64,000 bases of DNA from Bacteroidaceae bacterium (lineage in GTDB: Bacteria > Bacteroidota > Bacteroidia > Bacteroidales > Bacteroidaceae): contig JAFWAX010000049.1 in NCBI GenBank assembly GCA_017507385.1, positions 16,370-80,369 on the forward strand, in the 5' to 3' direction. Position numbers and translations under genes: made by a program. The notes under the pieces were generated by a model that saw only the letters and a program-made list of their open reading frames with translations, was not told the DNA's origin and did no database searches. Every line of letters begins with the position of its first letter. Within the stretch, counting starts at the first letter, position 1. Below, piece by piece: positions 32,582 to 42,317 of this stretch.

Positions 32582-33757
32582 TCAGCTCAAAGTTTCTATA
32601 TTGAAGAAGGCATCCACACCATAGTCATACATCTCCTGCAAATTCTCTTCTGTGGCAGTCTTGACAATAATCTGGTTTTCTCTATAGCTTGTGAAAAACA
32701 GACTGATATCCTCATCTTGTTTCTCCAAGAAGGCATTAAGTATATAAGGGCTATGTGTAGCCACAAAAAGATTATTGGGAATATCCCCCTTCGTCATATC
32801 CAGCAGCCACTCCACAAGATTTGTCTGCGTGGGTGGAAAAAGATTTGCCTCGGGCTCTTCAAGGAAGATGTCGCAATGGTCAGTAACAAGATACTGAAAA
32901 ATAATATTTTGCATCTTTTTTATATCGGACATTTGTACAGAATAACTGCTTCCATCCAGCTCTATCATAAATGAAGGATGTCCTTGCTTTACATCTTTCC
33001 CTATAACAGGCTCTCCATATATTGGAATAAAATGACCATATACTATTTCAGCTAAACTTTTTTCTTCCTTGCTTCCTGTAATACTTGTGTCTACAATTCT
33101 GCTTTCCTTAATAATGGACAAATAATTAAGATGCACAAACAATGGTATAAGAGACTGAAGACCACTCGAAGTATTTGTGAAATCAAGTGTCACACCATCT
33201 GCGACTTGAACCTTATCGGATTTCGTATCAGAATCATAATGATAAGATACGCCAAGATTTAATACAGACAAATCCTTCGTGGTAGCCTGTCTGGCAGTTT
33301 CCCAATCTGCCATGAAATCACGAATATTGTCATCAGCGAACTTCACTTGGAACCAGTTGGGAATAGCTGCCACCAAATTACGCTCAGCAGGGATATAGGT
33401 CACTTTAGAACGATGATAATTCCAACGGTCCTCTTTCCATTCGAACTTGAAGGTCTTGCAAGTATTGTCGTATGAGAAAGCCATGAAATCAGACTCGTAA
33501 CCAATAAAGGTATCATCCTTAATGTACCCTTTCAGTTTGTGGAAGCGTTCCAATTCTCTCAGAAAGTTATCATCTTTTGAAAAGAAATCGGCAGTCTGGG
33601 TCAATTCGATACGCTTCTCAACCCACGTACAATAGCAGGCTGTTTTCAGCACACAACTCTTACCCGAACTCTGCGAACCAATGATAACATTGATGCGCTT
33701 CAGTTCGACATCGGCCTCTTTCAACGGTCCCAAATTACGAATCACGAGATGTTTCAT
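32582..33757 (-). CDS. ABC-type (AAA_15/OLD-like) ATPase, probable defence gene
   Basis: A 391-residue ATPase: Walker A RINVIIGSQSSGKSCVLK near residue 22, an insertion region, ABC-like signature FTNTSSGLQSLIPLF, Walker B DIFLEEPEANLFPPTQ and the His switch LFVATHSPYILNAFL. These are features of the SMC/OLD-type ATPases used in anti-phage systems. The downstream TOPRIM-like gene is in the same operon. Start is placed at ATG 33755-33757, where homologous proteins usually begin; a longer in-frame start at 33814 exists. A TACCTTTG at 33763-33770 would then make the mRNA almost leaderless, so the promoter is uncertain. AT-rich composition suggests transfer. Confidence 0.8.
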   Translation of the reverse strand: MKHLVIRNLGPLKEADVELKRINVIIGSQSSGKSCVLKTACYCTWVEKRIELTQTADFFSKDDNFLRELERFHKLKGYIKDDTFIGYESDFMAFSYDNTCKTFKFEWKEDRWNYHRSKVTYIPAERNLVAAIPNWFQVKFADDNIRDFMADWETARQATTKDLSVLNLGVSYHYDSDTKSDKVQVADGVTLDFTNTSSGLQSLIPLFVHLNYLSIIKESRIVDTSITGSKEEKSLAEIVYGHFIPIYGEPVIGKDVKQGHPSFMIELDGSSYSVQMSDIKKMQNIIFQYLVTDHCDIFLEEPEANLFPPTQTNLVEWLLDMTKGDIPNNLFVATHSPYILNAFLEKQDEDISLFFTSYRENQIIVKTATEENLQEMYDYGVDAFFNIETLS

Positions 33758-33910
33758 GGTTACAAAGGTACTACTTTCCCATGAGATAATAACAGAATTC
33801 ATCGAAAAGTTCATCTTTTTTTATTCATATTTATATATCAGTAAAGAAAAAAAATGCCTCTTTGCCACCAACAAAAGCCTTCAACATCCTATTTGTACTT
33901 ATGGTATAAA

Positions 33911-33943
33911 CAAAAGGTGCATCGAACACGAGTCCGATGCACC
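33911..33943 (-). terminator. Terminator of gdhA
   Basis: Stem GGTGCATCG/CGATGCACC (33916-33924 with 33935-33943) followed on the reverse strand by TTTTGTTT. Confidence 0.85.
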
Positions 33944-33972
33944 ATCTTTATATTAGAATCTATTGTTCCGAA

Positions 33973-35310
33973 TTATACGATGCCCTGAGCCATCATAGCC
34001 TTCGCAACTTTCATGAAGCCTGCCACGTTGGCACCCTTCACGTAGTTCACATAGCCATCAGCCTCCTTACCGTAAATTACGCAATTCTCGTGGATGTTCT
34101 CCATGATCCAGAGCAACTTAGCGTCAACCTCCTCAGCTGTCCAAGAAAGACGCTCTGAGTTCTGTGACATCTCAAGACCTGAAACAGAAACACCGCCTGC
34201 GTTTGAAGCCTTACCAGGAGAGTACAGAATCTTAGCCTCTTGGAATACGCGGATAGCGCCTGGAGTAGATGGCATGTTAGCACCTTCTGCAACAGCAATG
34301 ACGCCATTAGCAACAAGCGCCTTAGCTGCCTCTTCGTTCAATTCGTTCTGAGTTGCGCATGGAAGGGCGATGTCAGCCTTCTCAAACCAAGGCTTAGCTC
34401 CTTCTACATATTTAGCTGTTGGGTACTTATCAACATACTCCTTGATACGTCCACGATAAACGTTCTTCAGTTCCATGATATAATCAAGCTTCTCGCGAGT
34501 GATACCATCTGGATCGTAGATGTAACCGTTTGAGTCAGACATCGTCATTGGAGTTCCGCCAAGCTGGAGCACCTTCTCTGCTGCATACTGAGCAACGTTT
34601 CCTGCACCAGAGATGAGCACCTTCTTGCCCTCAACAGTCTCACCCTTAGTCTTCAGCATGGCACGGAGGAAATATACTGTACCATAGCCTGTTGCCTCCG
34701 GACGAACAAGAGAACCGCCAAATTCACGTCCTTTGCCTGTAAATACGCCAGAGAACTCATGGGTAAGTTTCTTGTACATGCCAAACATATAGCCAACCTC
34801 ACGGCCACCAACACCTATGTCACCAGCAGGCACGTCTACGTCTGGACCAATATGGCGAGTGAGCTCAAGCATGAAAGCCTGGCAGAAACGCATCACTTCA
34901 GCATTTGACTTACCACGTGGAGAGAAGTCAGAACCTCCCTTGCCACCACCCATTGGGAGAGTTGTAAGCGAGTTCTTGAAAGTCTGCTCGAATGCAAGGA
35001 ACTTGAGGATGCTGAGGTTTACAGAACTGTGGAAACGGACACCGCCCTTGTAAGGGCCAATAGCGTTGTTATGCTGCACACGGTAACCCATATTTGTCTG
35101 AACCTGCCCCTTATCGTCCATCCAAGTAACGCGGAACTGGTAAATACGCTCTGGAATGCAGAGGCGTTCAATCAAATTCATCTTGTCGAACTCTGGGTGC
35201 TTGTTATACTCCTCTTCAATCGTTGAGAGCACCTCTTCTACTGCCTGATGATATTCAGGCTCATTTGGAAAACGACGCATCAGGTCTTCCAATACTTTTT
35301 TTGCGTCCAT
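33973..35310 (-). CDS. gdhA: NADP-type glutamate dehydrogenase
   Basis: A 445-residue protein of the hexameric S50-I type: KGGVRFHSSVNLSILKFLAF, the catalytic-lysine loop LPMGGGKGGSDFSPRGKS near residue 125, VPAGDIGVGGREVGYMFG, and the nucleotide-binding GAGNVAQYAAEKVLQLGG. It interconverts 2-oxoglutarate plus ammonia and glutamate; the class usually prefers NADPH. It has a promoter at 35440-35470 and a leader of about 120 bases. A second, diverged copy of its tail is found at 30438-30560. Confidence 0.95.
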   Translation of the reverse strand: MDAKKVLEDLMRRFPNEPEYHQAVEEVLSTIEEEYNKHPEFDKMNLIERLCIPERIYQFRVTWMDDKGQVQTNMGYRVQHNNAIGPYKGGVRFHSSVNLSILKFLAFEQTFKNSLTTLPMGGGKGGSDFSPRGKSNAEVMRFCQAFMLELTRHIGPDVDVPAGDIGVGGREVGYMFGMYKKLTHEFSGVFTGKGREFGGSLVRPEATGYGTVYFLRAMLKTKGETVEGKKVLISGAGNVAQYAAEKVLQLGGTPMTMSDSNGYIYDPDGITREKLDYIMELKNVYRGRIKEYVDKYPTAKYVEGAKPWFEKADIALPCATQNELNEEAAKALVANGVIAVAEGANMPSTPGAIRVFQEAKILYSPGKASNAGGVSVSGLEMSQNSERLSWTAEEVDAKLLWIMENIHENCVIYGKEADGYVNYVKGANVAGFMKVAKAMMAQGIV

Positions 35311-35439
35311 GTGAAAAACTTTTATTAAATATTTTGAATTATTTTACTTACTGAATGACGAAGCGCAAACGCTGTATGCCCAAGTCCTAAAAACGGACAT
35401 TCTAACACGATTTTTCGCCTTCATTTCTTATTTCGGGTG

Positions 35440-35470
35440 CAAAGTTAGAAATTTTCTACAAATACAACAA
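35440..35470 (-). promoter_or_regulatory. Promoter of gdhA
   Basis: Reverse-strand TTG (35468-35470), 20 bp, TAACTTTG (35440-35447). The transcript has a leader of about 120 bases before the ATG at 35310. Confidence 0.75.
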
Positions 35471-35529
35471 AAAATCTAACAAAAAAACACAAATTCACAG
35501 AAAAAAGTTTCAAAATAACAAAAAAAACG

Positions 35530-35537
35530 TTATCTTT
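35530..35537 (+). promoter_or_regulatory. -7 box of the aminopeptidase P gene
   Basis: TATCTTTG, 51 bases before the ATG at 35589. The -33 region is TTT instead of TTG. Confidence 0.6.
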
Positions 35538-35588
35538 GTAGAAAAAATACAGCTAAAACACCTTCATTCCGAATAAAAATCAAGTAGT

Positions 35589-37415
35589 ATGAAGACTACA
35601 GAAAAAATAGAAGCCCTCAGAAACCTATTGAAGCAAGAAGGCATCAGCGCCTTCATCACTCCAAGCACAGACCCTCATTCGGGAGAATATGTTCCCGAAC
35701 GCTGGAAATCACGCCGCTGGATTAGCGGATTCACCGGATCAGCAGGCACGGCAGTCGTGACACTCGACAACGCAGCACTATGGACAGACTCGCGCTACTT
35801 CATTCAAGCGGCAGAGCAGCTGGAAGGAACTGGCTACCAGCTGATGAAAGAGAAAATAGAAGGAACCCCATCCATTGCCGAATGGCTGGGCAGCGTTCTG
35901 CCAGCCGGAAGCACAGTTGCTGTCGATGGATGGGTAAACACCGCTTCTGAAGTGGAAGAACTCGAGAACGAACTGAAAGCATACGGACTTGCACTCCGAA
36001 CAGACATCGACCCCTACAACACTATTTGGGAGGACCGTCCTGCAATCCCCCAGAGCAAAGCATTCATCCAAGGGTTAGAGTTTGCAGGAGAAAGTGCCGA
36101 ATCAAAAATTGCTCGCATCCGTGAGAAGATCGGCAGCAGCGCCATCGTGCTTTCCATGCTCGAAGAGGTGGCATGGACGCTTAACCTACGCGCCAACGAC
36201 GTGGAGAATACGCCATTTATGCTTGGCTACGTTGTCATCACGCCTCAAAACACATTATTATATATAAGTAAAGAAAAACTCACGCCAGAAGTAGAGGAAT
36301 ACCTGAAAGGCGAAGGGGTCGGCATACGAGGATACGAGGACATCATCGGTGACCTCAGCGGACTATCTATGCCTGTATATACACAGCCCAACAAGACCAA
36401 TCATGCCGTTTATTCCGCCATCAAGACTCCCATCCGCAAAGAGAGTTCCGTGGCGCACATGCTCATCTTCAAGAACAAGACAGAAATCCAGTGTTTCCGC
36501 AACGCCATGGAAAAAGACGGTGTAGCCATGGTGAAATGGATAAAATGGACACTGGAAAATGTGCCGAAAGGCAACCAAACCGAACTGTCTCTTTCAGAGA
36601 AGCTCAAGGCATTCCGCATGGAGCAGCCTCTTTCCAAAGGCGTCAGTTTCGAGAGCATCATGGGCTATGCACACCATGGCGCGATTGTCCACTATGACCC
36701 GACGCCAGAAACGGACATTCCCGTCAAGCCCGAAGGATTGCTGCTCATCGATTCTGGCGGTCAATACCTCGATGGCACAACTGACATCACACGAACCATC
36801 CCGCTTGGTCCACTCTCATGGGAGATGAAACGTGATTACACACTGGTGCTCAAAGGGTGGATTCGTCTCGGCTCCGCAGTTTTCCCAAAGGGCACTTGTG
36901 GCACACAGCTTGACGGATTTGCCCGCGAAGCCATGTGGAAATACGGCATCAACTACTTGCACGGAACAGGCCATGGCGTCGGGCAATACATGTCTGTGCA
37001 TGAAGGAATTGACCTTCACCAATTCCGTATGCAATGGCGTCCTACCCCACTTCTCCCTGGCATGATTATCACGGTAGAGCCAGGCATCTACATCGAAGGA
37101 AGCCATGGTGTACGCCACGAGAACACCATGCTGGTTGTCAACGCCGACTTTTCAGGCGAGAACGGAAAAGCGAACATGCCCGACGGGAAGCCCTATGACG
37201 GCCCTGAAGCCCAAGGACTCACCTTCGGCCCCTACTACACTTTCGAGCATCTCACGCTCTGTCCAATCTTGACCAGCCCCATTCTGACCGAGATGCTGAG
37301 CGAAGAAGAGCGTCAGTGGTTCAACAGCTATCAGCAAACTGTCTATCAACGACTTGCGCCACGTCTTGACGAAGAACACAAGGATTGGCTCAAAGAAATT
37401 ACACAACCCATTTAG
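35589..37415 (+). CDS. Xaa-Pro aminopeptidase (M24B, long form)
   Basis: A 608-residue three-domain aminopeptidase P. Two creatinase-like N-terminal domains (ISAFITPSTDPHSGEYVPER, FTGSAGTAVVT) precede the pita-bread domain with the metal ligands in LLIDSGGQYLDGTTDITRT, HGTGHGVGQYMSVHE, ITVEPGIYIEG and RHENTMLVV. It releases N-terminal residues preceding proline. No signal peptide, so cytoplasmic. The next gene is ruvA, 74 bp downstream. Confidence 0.95.
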   Translation: MKTTEKIEALRNLLKQEGISAFITPSTDPHSGEYVPERWKSRRWISGFTGSAGTAVVTLDNAALWTDSRYFIQAAEQLEGTGYQLMKEKIEGTPSIAEWLGSVLPAGSTVAVDGWVNTASEVEELENELKAYGLALRTDIDPYNTIWEDRPAIPQSKAFIQGLEFAGESAESKIARIREKIGSSAIVLSMLEEVAWTLNLRANDVENTPFMLGYVVITPQNTLLYISKEKLTPEVEEYLKGEGVGIRGYEDIIGDLSGLSMPVYTQPNKTNHAVYSAIKTPIRKESSVAHMLIFKNKTEIQCFRNAMEKDGVAMVKWIKWTLENVPKGNQTELSLSEKLKAFRMEQPLSKGVSFESIMGYAHHGAIVHYDPTPETDIPVKPEGLLLIDSGGQYLDGTTDITRTIPLGPLSWEMKRDYTLVLKGWIRLGSAVFPKGTCGTQLDGFAREAMWKYGINYLHGTGHGVGQYMSVHEGIDLHQFRMQWRPTPLLPGMIITVEPGIYIEGSHGVRHENTMLVVNADFSGENGKANMPDGKPYDGPEAQGLTFGPYYTFEHLTLCPILTSPILTEMLSEEERQWFNSYQQTVYQRLAPRLDEEHKDWLKEITQPI

Positions 37416-37489
37416 CAATAGAACGGGTCGTTCTCCATAGCTCATATAGTTCTATAACTCTACAGAACCTCCTAAAAAATATAAGAATT

Positions 37490-38098
37490 ATGATCACCTA
37501 CATCCGAGGCATCATCGACGAACTCACCCCTACCCAAGCCACCATCGAAGCACATGGCGTGGGCTATCTCCTCAACATATCCCTCAACACCTATACTGCC
37601 CTACAAGGCAAAAGTGAGGCAAGGCTCTTTGTCTATGAGTCCATTCGCGAAGACGCATGGACCCTCTTCGGCTTTGCCACCAAACAAGAGCGCGAGCTGT
37701 TCCTCATGCTCATCAGCGTCAGCGGTGTTGGAGGCAACACCGCCCGCACCATGCTCAGCAGCTTTACGGCACCTGAACTGGCTGGCCTCATCATGGACAG
37801 CAACGAGAAGATGCTCAAGACAGTAAAAGGACTTGGAGCCAAGACCGCACAACGTATCATCGTAGAACTGAAAGACAAAGTCGTGTCTCTTGGCATTGCC
37901 ACAGAATCGGTATCCGACAACGGCGAGGCAAGCGTGCCTTCCGTACAAAACAGCGAGGTTTACAACGAAGCCTTCGAAGCCCTCAAGATGCTCGGTTTCC
38001 CTCCTGCGCCCGTTGCCAAAACCGTCAAGGCCATACTCAAAGACAACCCGACAGCACCCGTTGAGAAGGTAATCAAACTTGCCCTCAAGATGCTGTAA
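37490..38098 (+). CDS. ruvA: Holliday junction DNA helicase subunit RuvA
   Basis: A 202-residue protein: OB-fold N-terminus (MITYIRGIIDELTPTQATIE), two helix-hairpin-helix motifs (LISVSGVGGNTARTMLS and MLKTVKGLGAKTAQRIIVEL) and the C-terminal domain III (EALKMLGFPPAPVAKTVKAI). RuvA binds Holliday junctions and loads RuvB. The neighbourhood ruvA - (one gene) - sprA is also known around sov in Porphyromonas gingivalis. Start at ATG 37490. Confidence 0.96.
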   Translation: MITYIRGIIDELTPTQATIEAHGVGYLLNISLNTYTALQGKSEARLFVYESIREDAWTLFGFATKQERELFLMLISVSGVGGNTARTMLSSFTAPELAGLIMDSNEKMLKTVKGLGAKTAQRIIVELKDKVVSLGIATESVSDNGEASVPSVQNSEVYNEAFEALKMLGFPPAPVAKTVKAILKDNPTAPVEKVIKLALKML

Positions 38099-38139
38099 TC
38101 CCTATTTTCACCTATTTCCTAACAACAACCACTTAAAAA

Positions 38140-40350
38140 ATGAAAAAAATCGCAATTCTCCTCGCGATGTTGTTCTATGCATGGAGCACATACTGCCAGG
38201 AGACACCTTCTGAAAGAAAGAAGGTCGCAGTCGTACTCAGTGGCGGCGGAGCCAAAGGCATGGCCCACATTGGCGCACTAAAAGTCATCGAGCAGGCAGG
38301 AATTCCTGTGGACATCGTCACTGGTACCAGCATGGGCAGCATTATCGGCGGACTCTACTCCATCGGCTACAATGCCACCGTGCTCGACTCGCTGGTACGT
38401 TTGATTGACTGGAGTTTTGTGCTCTCCGACCGCGAGGACACAAGCCTGCAAAGCCTGCGGGATCGCCAAAAGCAAAACACTTATGCCTTTTCGCGCGGAT
38501 TCACATTTGGCAAGCAGAACAATAACGATGGAGGCCTCATCAAAGGAAAGAATCTTGCGCAACTGTTCCAGAAACTATGTATCGGCTACACCGACTCGCT
38601 CGACTTCAATCAACTTCCCATTCCTTTCGCCTGCGTGGCGACCGACATCACCGACAATTCCGAATACGATTTCCATTCTGGCCGTTTACCTCAAGCCATG
38701 CGAGCCTCTATGGCCATTCCTGCGGCGTTCTCTCCTGTGCGCATTGGCAACAAAGTCCTTGTCGATGGCGGATTGCGCAACAACTACCCCGCAGATCTCG
38801 CACGCGAAATGGGAGCAGACATCATCATCGGCGTGACAGTGCAAGGCAATCCTAAGACAGGCGAGGAATTAGGTCACACGATGAGCATCCTTAGCCAGAT
38901 TATTGATGTCAACTGCAAAAACAAATATGATGAGAATTTACTTATCACAGACGTCCCCATCCGCGTAAACACGGATGGATATAGCGCGGCCAGCTTCTCA
39001 GAAAGCGCCATCCAAGAACTCATTCGCCGAGGCGAAGCAGAAGCCATGAAACATTGGGACGAGCTCATCTCTCTCAAACAGCGCATCGGCATCGACGACA
39101 CGTTCCGTCCCAACAGGCTCACCCCTAAAAACCCGTCAGCCTTAAGCGAGAAGATAAAGGTGACGGCTTTTGTTTTCGAGAACGTCACATCCCATGACGA
39201 GCACTTCATCCGTTCCAAATTCAACTTGCACAAATGTGATAGCATCGACTCTGCCAAAGAAGACAAAATCGCCACATCCATGCGTCTTGACCTTTTTTAT
39301 CAGAACGTTGACATTCACTCCGTACCTGATGGAGATGGCTATAAAATCATATTCTCAGCTGGGAACAAGAAAACCAGCCATGTTTATTTGGGCGGGCGAT
39401 TTGATTCTGAAGAAATCGTGGCATTGCAGCTCAATGCTGATTTTCCCTTGCAAGTCGGCATTCCAATTGATGCAGACCTGACGCTCCGCTTGGGCAAGCG
39501 CATCATGGCTCGAGGCGAAATGACCCTCCATCCCCGCAGTTTCACTCGCCCCAGCCTCTCCTACACCTTCCGCCACAATGACTTGGACGTTTACCATGAA
39601 GGGGAACGCATTCACAGCTTCATCTACAACCAGCACAGATGCGCGCTAACCCCAATCAACTTCAACCTACGCAACTTCAACCTGCAAGCAGGCCTCTATT
39701 GGGATTACCTCCACTTCCTTGATAACACGCTCACAACAGGAAGCCACCCTATTAATCTTGAAAATGACCACTATTTCAATTTCCACGTACAGCTGAACTA
39801 TAATTCTGAGAACCAATGGTATTTCCCCACTCATGGCTCACGTCTGAAAGTAGAATATGCTTACATAACCGACAATTTTACCCAGCTTGACGACAAAGCG
39901 GGTCTGAGCGAAGTCAATGCAAACTGGCGATTCTCCATTCCTCTCAGCAAACGGTTCACTTTACGCCCCATGGTTTACGGACGATGCTTATGGGGCGCAA
40001 AAATCCCTGTAATATACGGGAATTCCATTGGCGGTGAGTGGTTCGGTCACTATCTTGAGCAGCAAATGCCATTTGCAGGAATCGGGAATATGGAATTCAC
40101 AGACCGCCACTTCATGGCGCTGCAACTAGAGGCGCAACAAAGCATTGCCAGCAGCCACTTCATCCTCCTGCGCTTAGCAGCTGCTCAGCATGCAGAAGAG
40201 TTCAAACACACCTTCAAGCAGCAAACATTATTGGGGTATCAACTCGGGTACTATTACAACACCCTCCTGGGACCTCTTGGCGCCACCATAGGCTATTCAA
40301 ACAAAACCAAAGAAGTGAATTTCTACATCAATCTCGGATTTGAGTTTTAA
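38140..40350 (+). CDS. Patatin-like phospholipase with outer-membrane beta-barrel domain
   Basis: A 736-residue protein: signal peptide (MKKIAILLAMLFYAWSTYC), patatin domain with oxyanion loop VLSGGGAKGMAHIGA, nucleophile GTSMGS (Ser 64) and catalytic Asp near 209 (VLVDGGLRNNYP), then a POTRA-like linker and a C-terminal Omp85/BamA-type 16-strand-like barrel ending NFYINLGFEF. This is the PlpD-type layout, a lipase carried on its own barrel. The final phenylalanine fits BAM recognition. It starts 42 bp after ruvA. Confidence 0.92.
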   Translation: MKKIAILLAMLFYAWSTYCQETPSERKKVAVVLSGGGAKGMAHIGALKVIEQAGIPVDIVTGTSMGSIIGGLYSIGYNATVLDSLVRLIDWSFVLSDREDTSLQSLRDRQKQNTYAFSRGFTFGKQNNNDGGLIKGKNLAQLFQKLCIGYTDSLDFNQLPIPFACVATDITDNSEYDFHSGRLPQAMRASMAIPAAFSPVRIGNKVLVDGGLRNNYPADLAREMGADIIIGVTVQGNPKTGEELGHTMSILSQIIDVNCKNKYDENLLITDVPIRVNTDGYSAASFSESAIQELIRRGEAEAMKHWDELISLKQRIGIDDTFRPNRLTPKNPSALSEKIKVTAFVFENVTSHDEHFIRSKFNLHKCDSIDSAKEDKIATSMRLDLFYQNVDIHSVPDGDGYKIIFSAGNKKTSHVYLGGRFDSEEIVALQLNADFPLQVGIPIDADLTLRLGKRIMARGEMTLHPRSFTRPSLSYTFRHNDLDVYHEGERIHSFIYNQHRCALTPINFNLRNFNLQAGLYWDYLHFLDNTLTTGSHPINLENDHYFNFHVQLNYNSENQWYFPTHGSRLKVEYAYITDNFTQLDDKAGLSEVNANWRFSIPLSKRFTLRPMVYGRCLWGAKIPVIYGNSIGGEWFGHYLEQQMPFAGIGNMEFTDRHFMALQLEAQQSIASSHFILLRLAAAQHAEEFKHTFKQQTLLGYQLGYYYNTLLGPLGATIGYSNKTKEVNFYINLGFEF

Positions 40351-40397
40351 CGGAACAGCACTGCACCCACCCCAAATCAGCAAGAATCATAATATAA

Positions 40398-40443
40398 CCT
40401 GTTGGCAGAATTAAGTACGCACTAAATTAATTCCGCCAACAGG
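40398..40443. terminator. Bidirectional terminator between patatin gene and lipoprotein array
   Basis: CCTGTTGGC/GCCAACAGG (40398-40406 with 40435-40443), extended by GAATTAA/TTAATTC with one mismatch. It lies between convergent transcripts. Confidence 0.8.
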
Positions 40444-40457
40444 TAAAAGTACTTTTT

Positions 40458-41057
40458 TCATTTCTTACGTGGTATTTTCTTGTAAAACGTATATACTTCG
40501 CCATTCAGGTACTTGTATTGGAGTAAACCTTTGGACTTGCTCCAGATAAAGTATTCGTTGGTAATTTTCTCCTCAGAAAAGTTTTGCGAATTGCTACCAT
40601 CTATCCGAATGGCATCGTCATAAACACTCTTACCTATCTTGATGCTGCAATAACGCACATTTTGGGCATCCTCTATTGTCTGACGTCGCCTGTGGAGCCA
40701 TAAAACTAAAGAAAGCCTCCCATCATGCTCTTTCTGAATGGCAGACCAGCCATTCACTGATTTTCCATCATGTCTAATGTCATATTGAAATGAACTATTT
40801 GCTGTATAATCATTGCCCTCTCCCTCATTCTTTACAAATGGCCAATAAGAATTGTATAAAGGTTTCTCCTTCACCACCAGCGTATCCATACCCGAGGGAG
40901 AAGAGAATAGAACTGTATCCCACTCTTCGTATGGCTCCATCCAGGTCAAATCATCTTTTGTCAAATGAGAAAACTTCCAATACACGAAGGGGTGTAAAAA
41001 CACGATTGCAAGCAATGTCCATATTATCATCTTCTTTATGATTTTTACCTCTTTCAT
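40458..41057 (-). CDS. Array protein C: membrane-anchored, conserved C-terminal module
   Basis: A 199-residue protein with an N-terminal membrane segment (KKMIIWTLLAIVFLHPFVYW). It shares with its neighbours the sequence after the anchor (W.EPYEEWDTVLFSSPSGMDTL) and the last 33 residues, which contain NEYFIWSKSKGLLQYKYLNG and YTFYKKIPRKK. The middle third (SAIQKEHDGRLSLVLWLHRR) is not shared. Function unknown. It overlaps the upstream gene by four bases. Confidence 0.7.
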   Translation of the reverse strand: MKEVKIIKKMIIWTLLAIVFLHPFVYWKFSHLTKDDLTWMEPYEEWDTVLFSSPSGMDTLVVKEKPLYNSYWPFVKNEGEGNDYTANSSFQYDIRHDGKSVNGWSAIQKEHDGRLSLVLWLHRRRQTIEDAQNVRYCSIKIGKSVYDDAIRIDGSNSQNFSEEKITNEYFIWSKSKGLLQYKYLNGEVYTFYKKIPRKK

Positions 41058-41635
41058 TTCTTACGTGGTATTTTCTTGTAAAACGTATAGACATCACCAT
41101 TCAGGTACTTGTATTGGAGCAAACCTTTGGATTTGCTCCAGATGAAGTACTCGCAATTATTAGGTGATATGAAGATTATTTCTGAGTTACTGTCATCTAT
41201 TTTGATGGCATTTTCATACGTTGCGCCATTCACTTTTACCTTGTACAGACGAGGCTCATTTTTTGTATTGAAGATGACACCTCTATGCTCGAAACTAAAG
41301 CAAACTCTGAGCACGTCATGAGCATTTTTCAGTATCGCGATATCATTTTCGAGCAGATTTCCCCGATGATGAATATGGCAAGTAATACGCCCTGTGGCAT
41401 GCATCTCAGAAATTCCCTCATTGGCCATGAATGGCAAATAGTCATCACACACTTTTATCATTTCCATCGTCATTGTGTCCATGCCTTCAGATGAACTAAA
41501 CAGGACGGTATCCCCCTGCTCATACGGAGATAACCATTCCAAGTCCGAATTGCTGAAATGGTACATAGCTGTATAGATGCATGATGTGAACAGCACGACG
41601 GATGGGATTAATATGAAAACATATTTCTTCATCAT
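41054..41635 (-). CDS. Array protein B: lipoprotein-like, conserved ends and variable middle
   Basis: A 193-residue protein; the signal MKKYVFILIPSVVLFTSC has a lipobox-like LFTS-C. N-terminal 75 residues are nearly those of array protein A (42314-42901), and the last 30 are the same (EYFIWSKSKGLLQYKYLNGD), whereas residues about 85-150 differ. At DNA level the 3' 90 bases are almost the same in A, B and C, pointing to gene conversion. Function unknown. Confidence 0.75.
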   Translation of the reverse strand: MMKKYVFILIPSVVLFTSCIYTAMYHFSNSDLEWLSPYEQGDTVLFSSSEGMDTMTMEMIKVCDDYLPFMANEGISEMHATGRITCHIHHRGNLLENDIAILKNAHDVLRVCFSFEHRGVIFNTKNEPRLYKVKVNGATYENAIKIDDSNSEIIFISPNNCEYFIWSKSKGLLQYKYLNGDVYTFYKKIPRKK

Positions 41636-41636
41636 T

Positions 41637-41870
41637 TTATTTCCTCAAATTATCAATCATTGATGATATGGAATGTTCAAAAGCACTATTCCCCATATAA
41701 GTAGAAGAGCCCTCATTCTCCCTCCACGGGTTATCATCATTATACAGTGTAATCTCATCTATTGCCATCGTATCTATCCCATTTGATGACTGAAAGAGAA
41801 TCGTATCACCCTGTTCGTATGATGCCATCCACTCCAGATCTTTGTATGAGAGCAAACGCATGGCGGACAT
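41637..41870 (-). pseudogene. Array fragment B': truncated paralogue
   Basis: A 77-codon frame with the post-anchor segment of the array family (YKDLEWMASYEQGDTILFQS) but no signal peptide and none of the family C-terminus; it ends instead in AFEHSISSMIDNLRK. The same ending, with the same distance to the next ATG, is found at 42903-42950 in front of array gene A. Confidence 0.7.
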
Positions 41871-41888
41871 CCTTTGGATAAAGTCATA

Positions 41889-42317
41889 TTATCGAATTCT
41901 CTTCAATGTGAAGATTGTACTGAAGTTACCACTCCTATACGCCTCCTTACTTGCTTCTATGACAACTTTCAGAGTGTGGTCTGTGAGATTTTCTATTTTC
42001 ATGCACTCTATTCCATCTCTCTTCTGAAGGACAATATATTCTCCTTTCGTATCTTTCCCAATTAAGCCTGAAGAAAAGGTCTCTGTTGGGGAAACAGACA
42101 AATAATAATTATACGTGAAATTGTTGGATTTGTTTATACTTTTGAATGACGTTGATGTCTTTAACGTTTTGTTTGAAAATTCCCATACTCTTTTCACGCG
42201 GCTGGTGTCTCCAACACAAAGTATCCATTTCGTCCCTGCCAACTGGGAAATCTTATATGTCTGGGCATGAGCACAAACACTTATCAATGTAATTAAAATC
42301 AAAAGTACTTTTTTCAT
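41889..42317 (-). CDS. Small secreted protein, lipocalin-like size, in the array
   Basis: A 142-residue protein with a signal peptide (MKKVLLILITLISVCAHA) and a short beta-rich body (LAGTKWILCVGDTSRVKRVW, YIVLQKRDGIECMKIENLTD). The opening LAGTKW is common in small lipocalin-like proteins of Bacteroidales. It overlaps array gene A by four bases, so it is in the same operon. Not related to the array family. Function unknown. Confidence 0.65.
   Translation of the reverse strand: MKKVLLILITLISVCAHAQTYKISQLAGTKWILCVGDTSRVKRVWEFSNKTLKTSTSFKSINKSNNFTYNYYLSVSPTETFSSGLIGKDTKGEYIVLQKRDGIECMKIENLTDHTLKVVIEASKEAYRSGNFSTIFTLKRIR

Noticed and set aside
33763..33770. TACCTTTG as promoter of the ABC-type ATPase gene
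   Set aside because: It lies only five bases before the chosen ATG and has no TTG at the right distance, so it may be chance; kept as uncertain, not listed.
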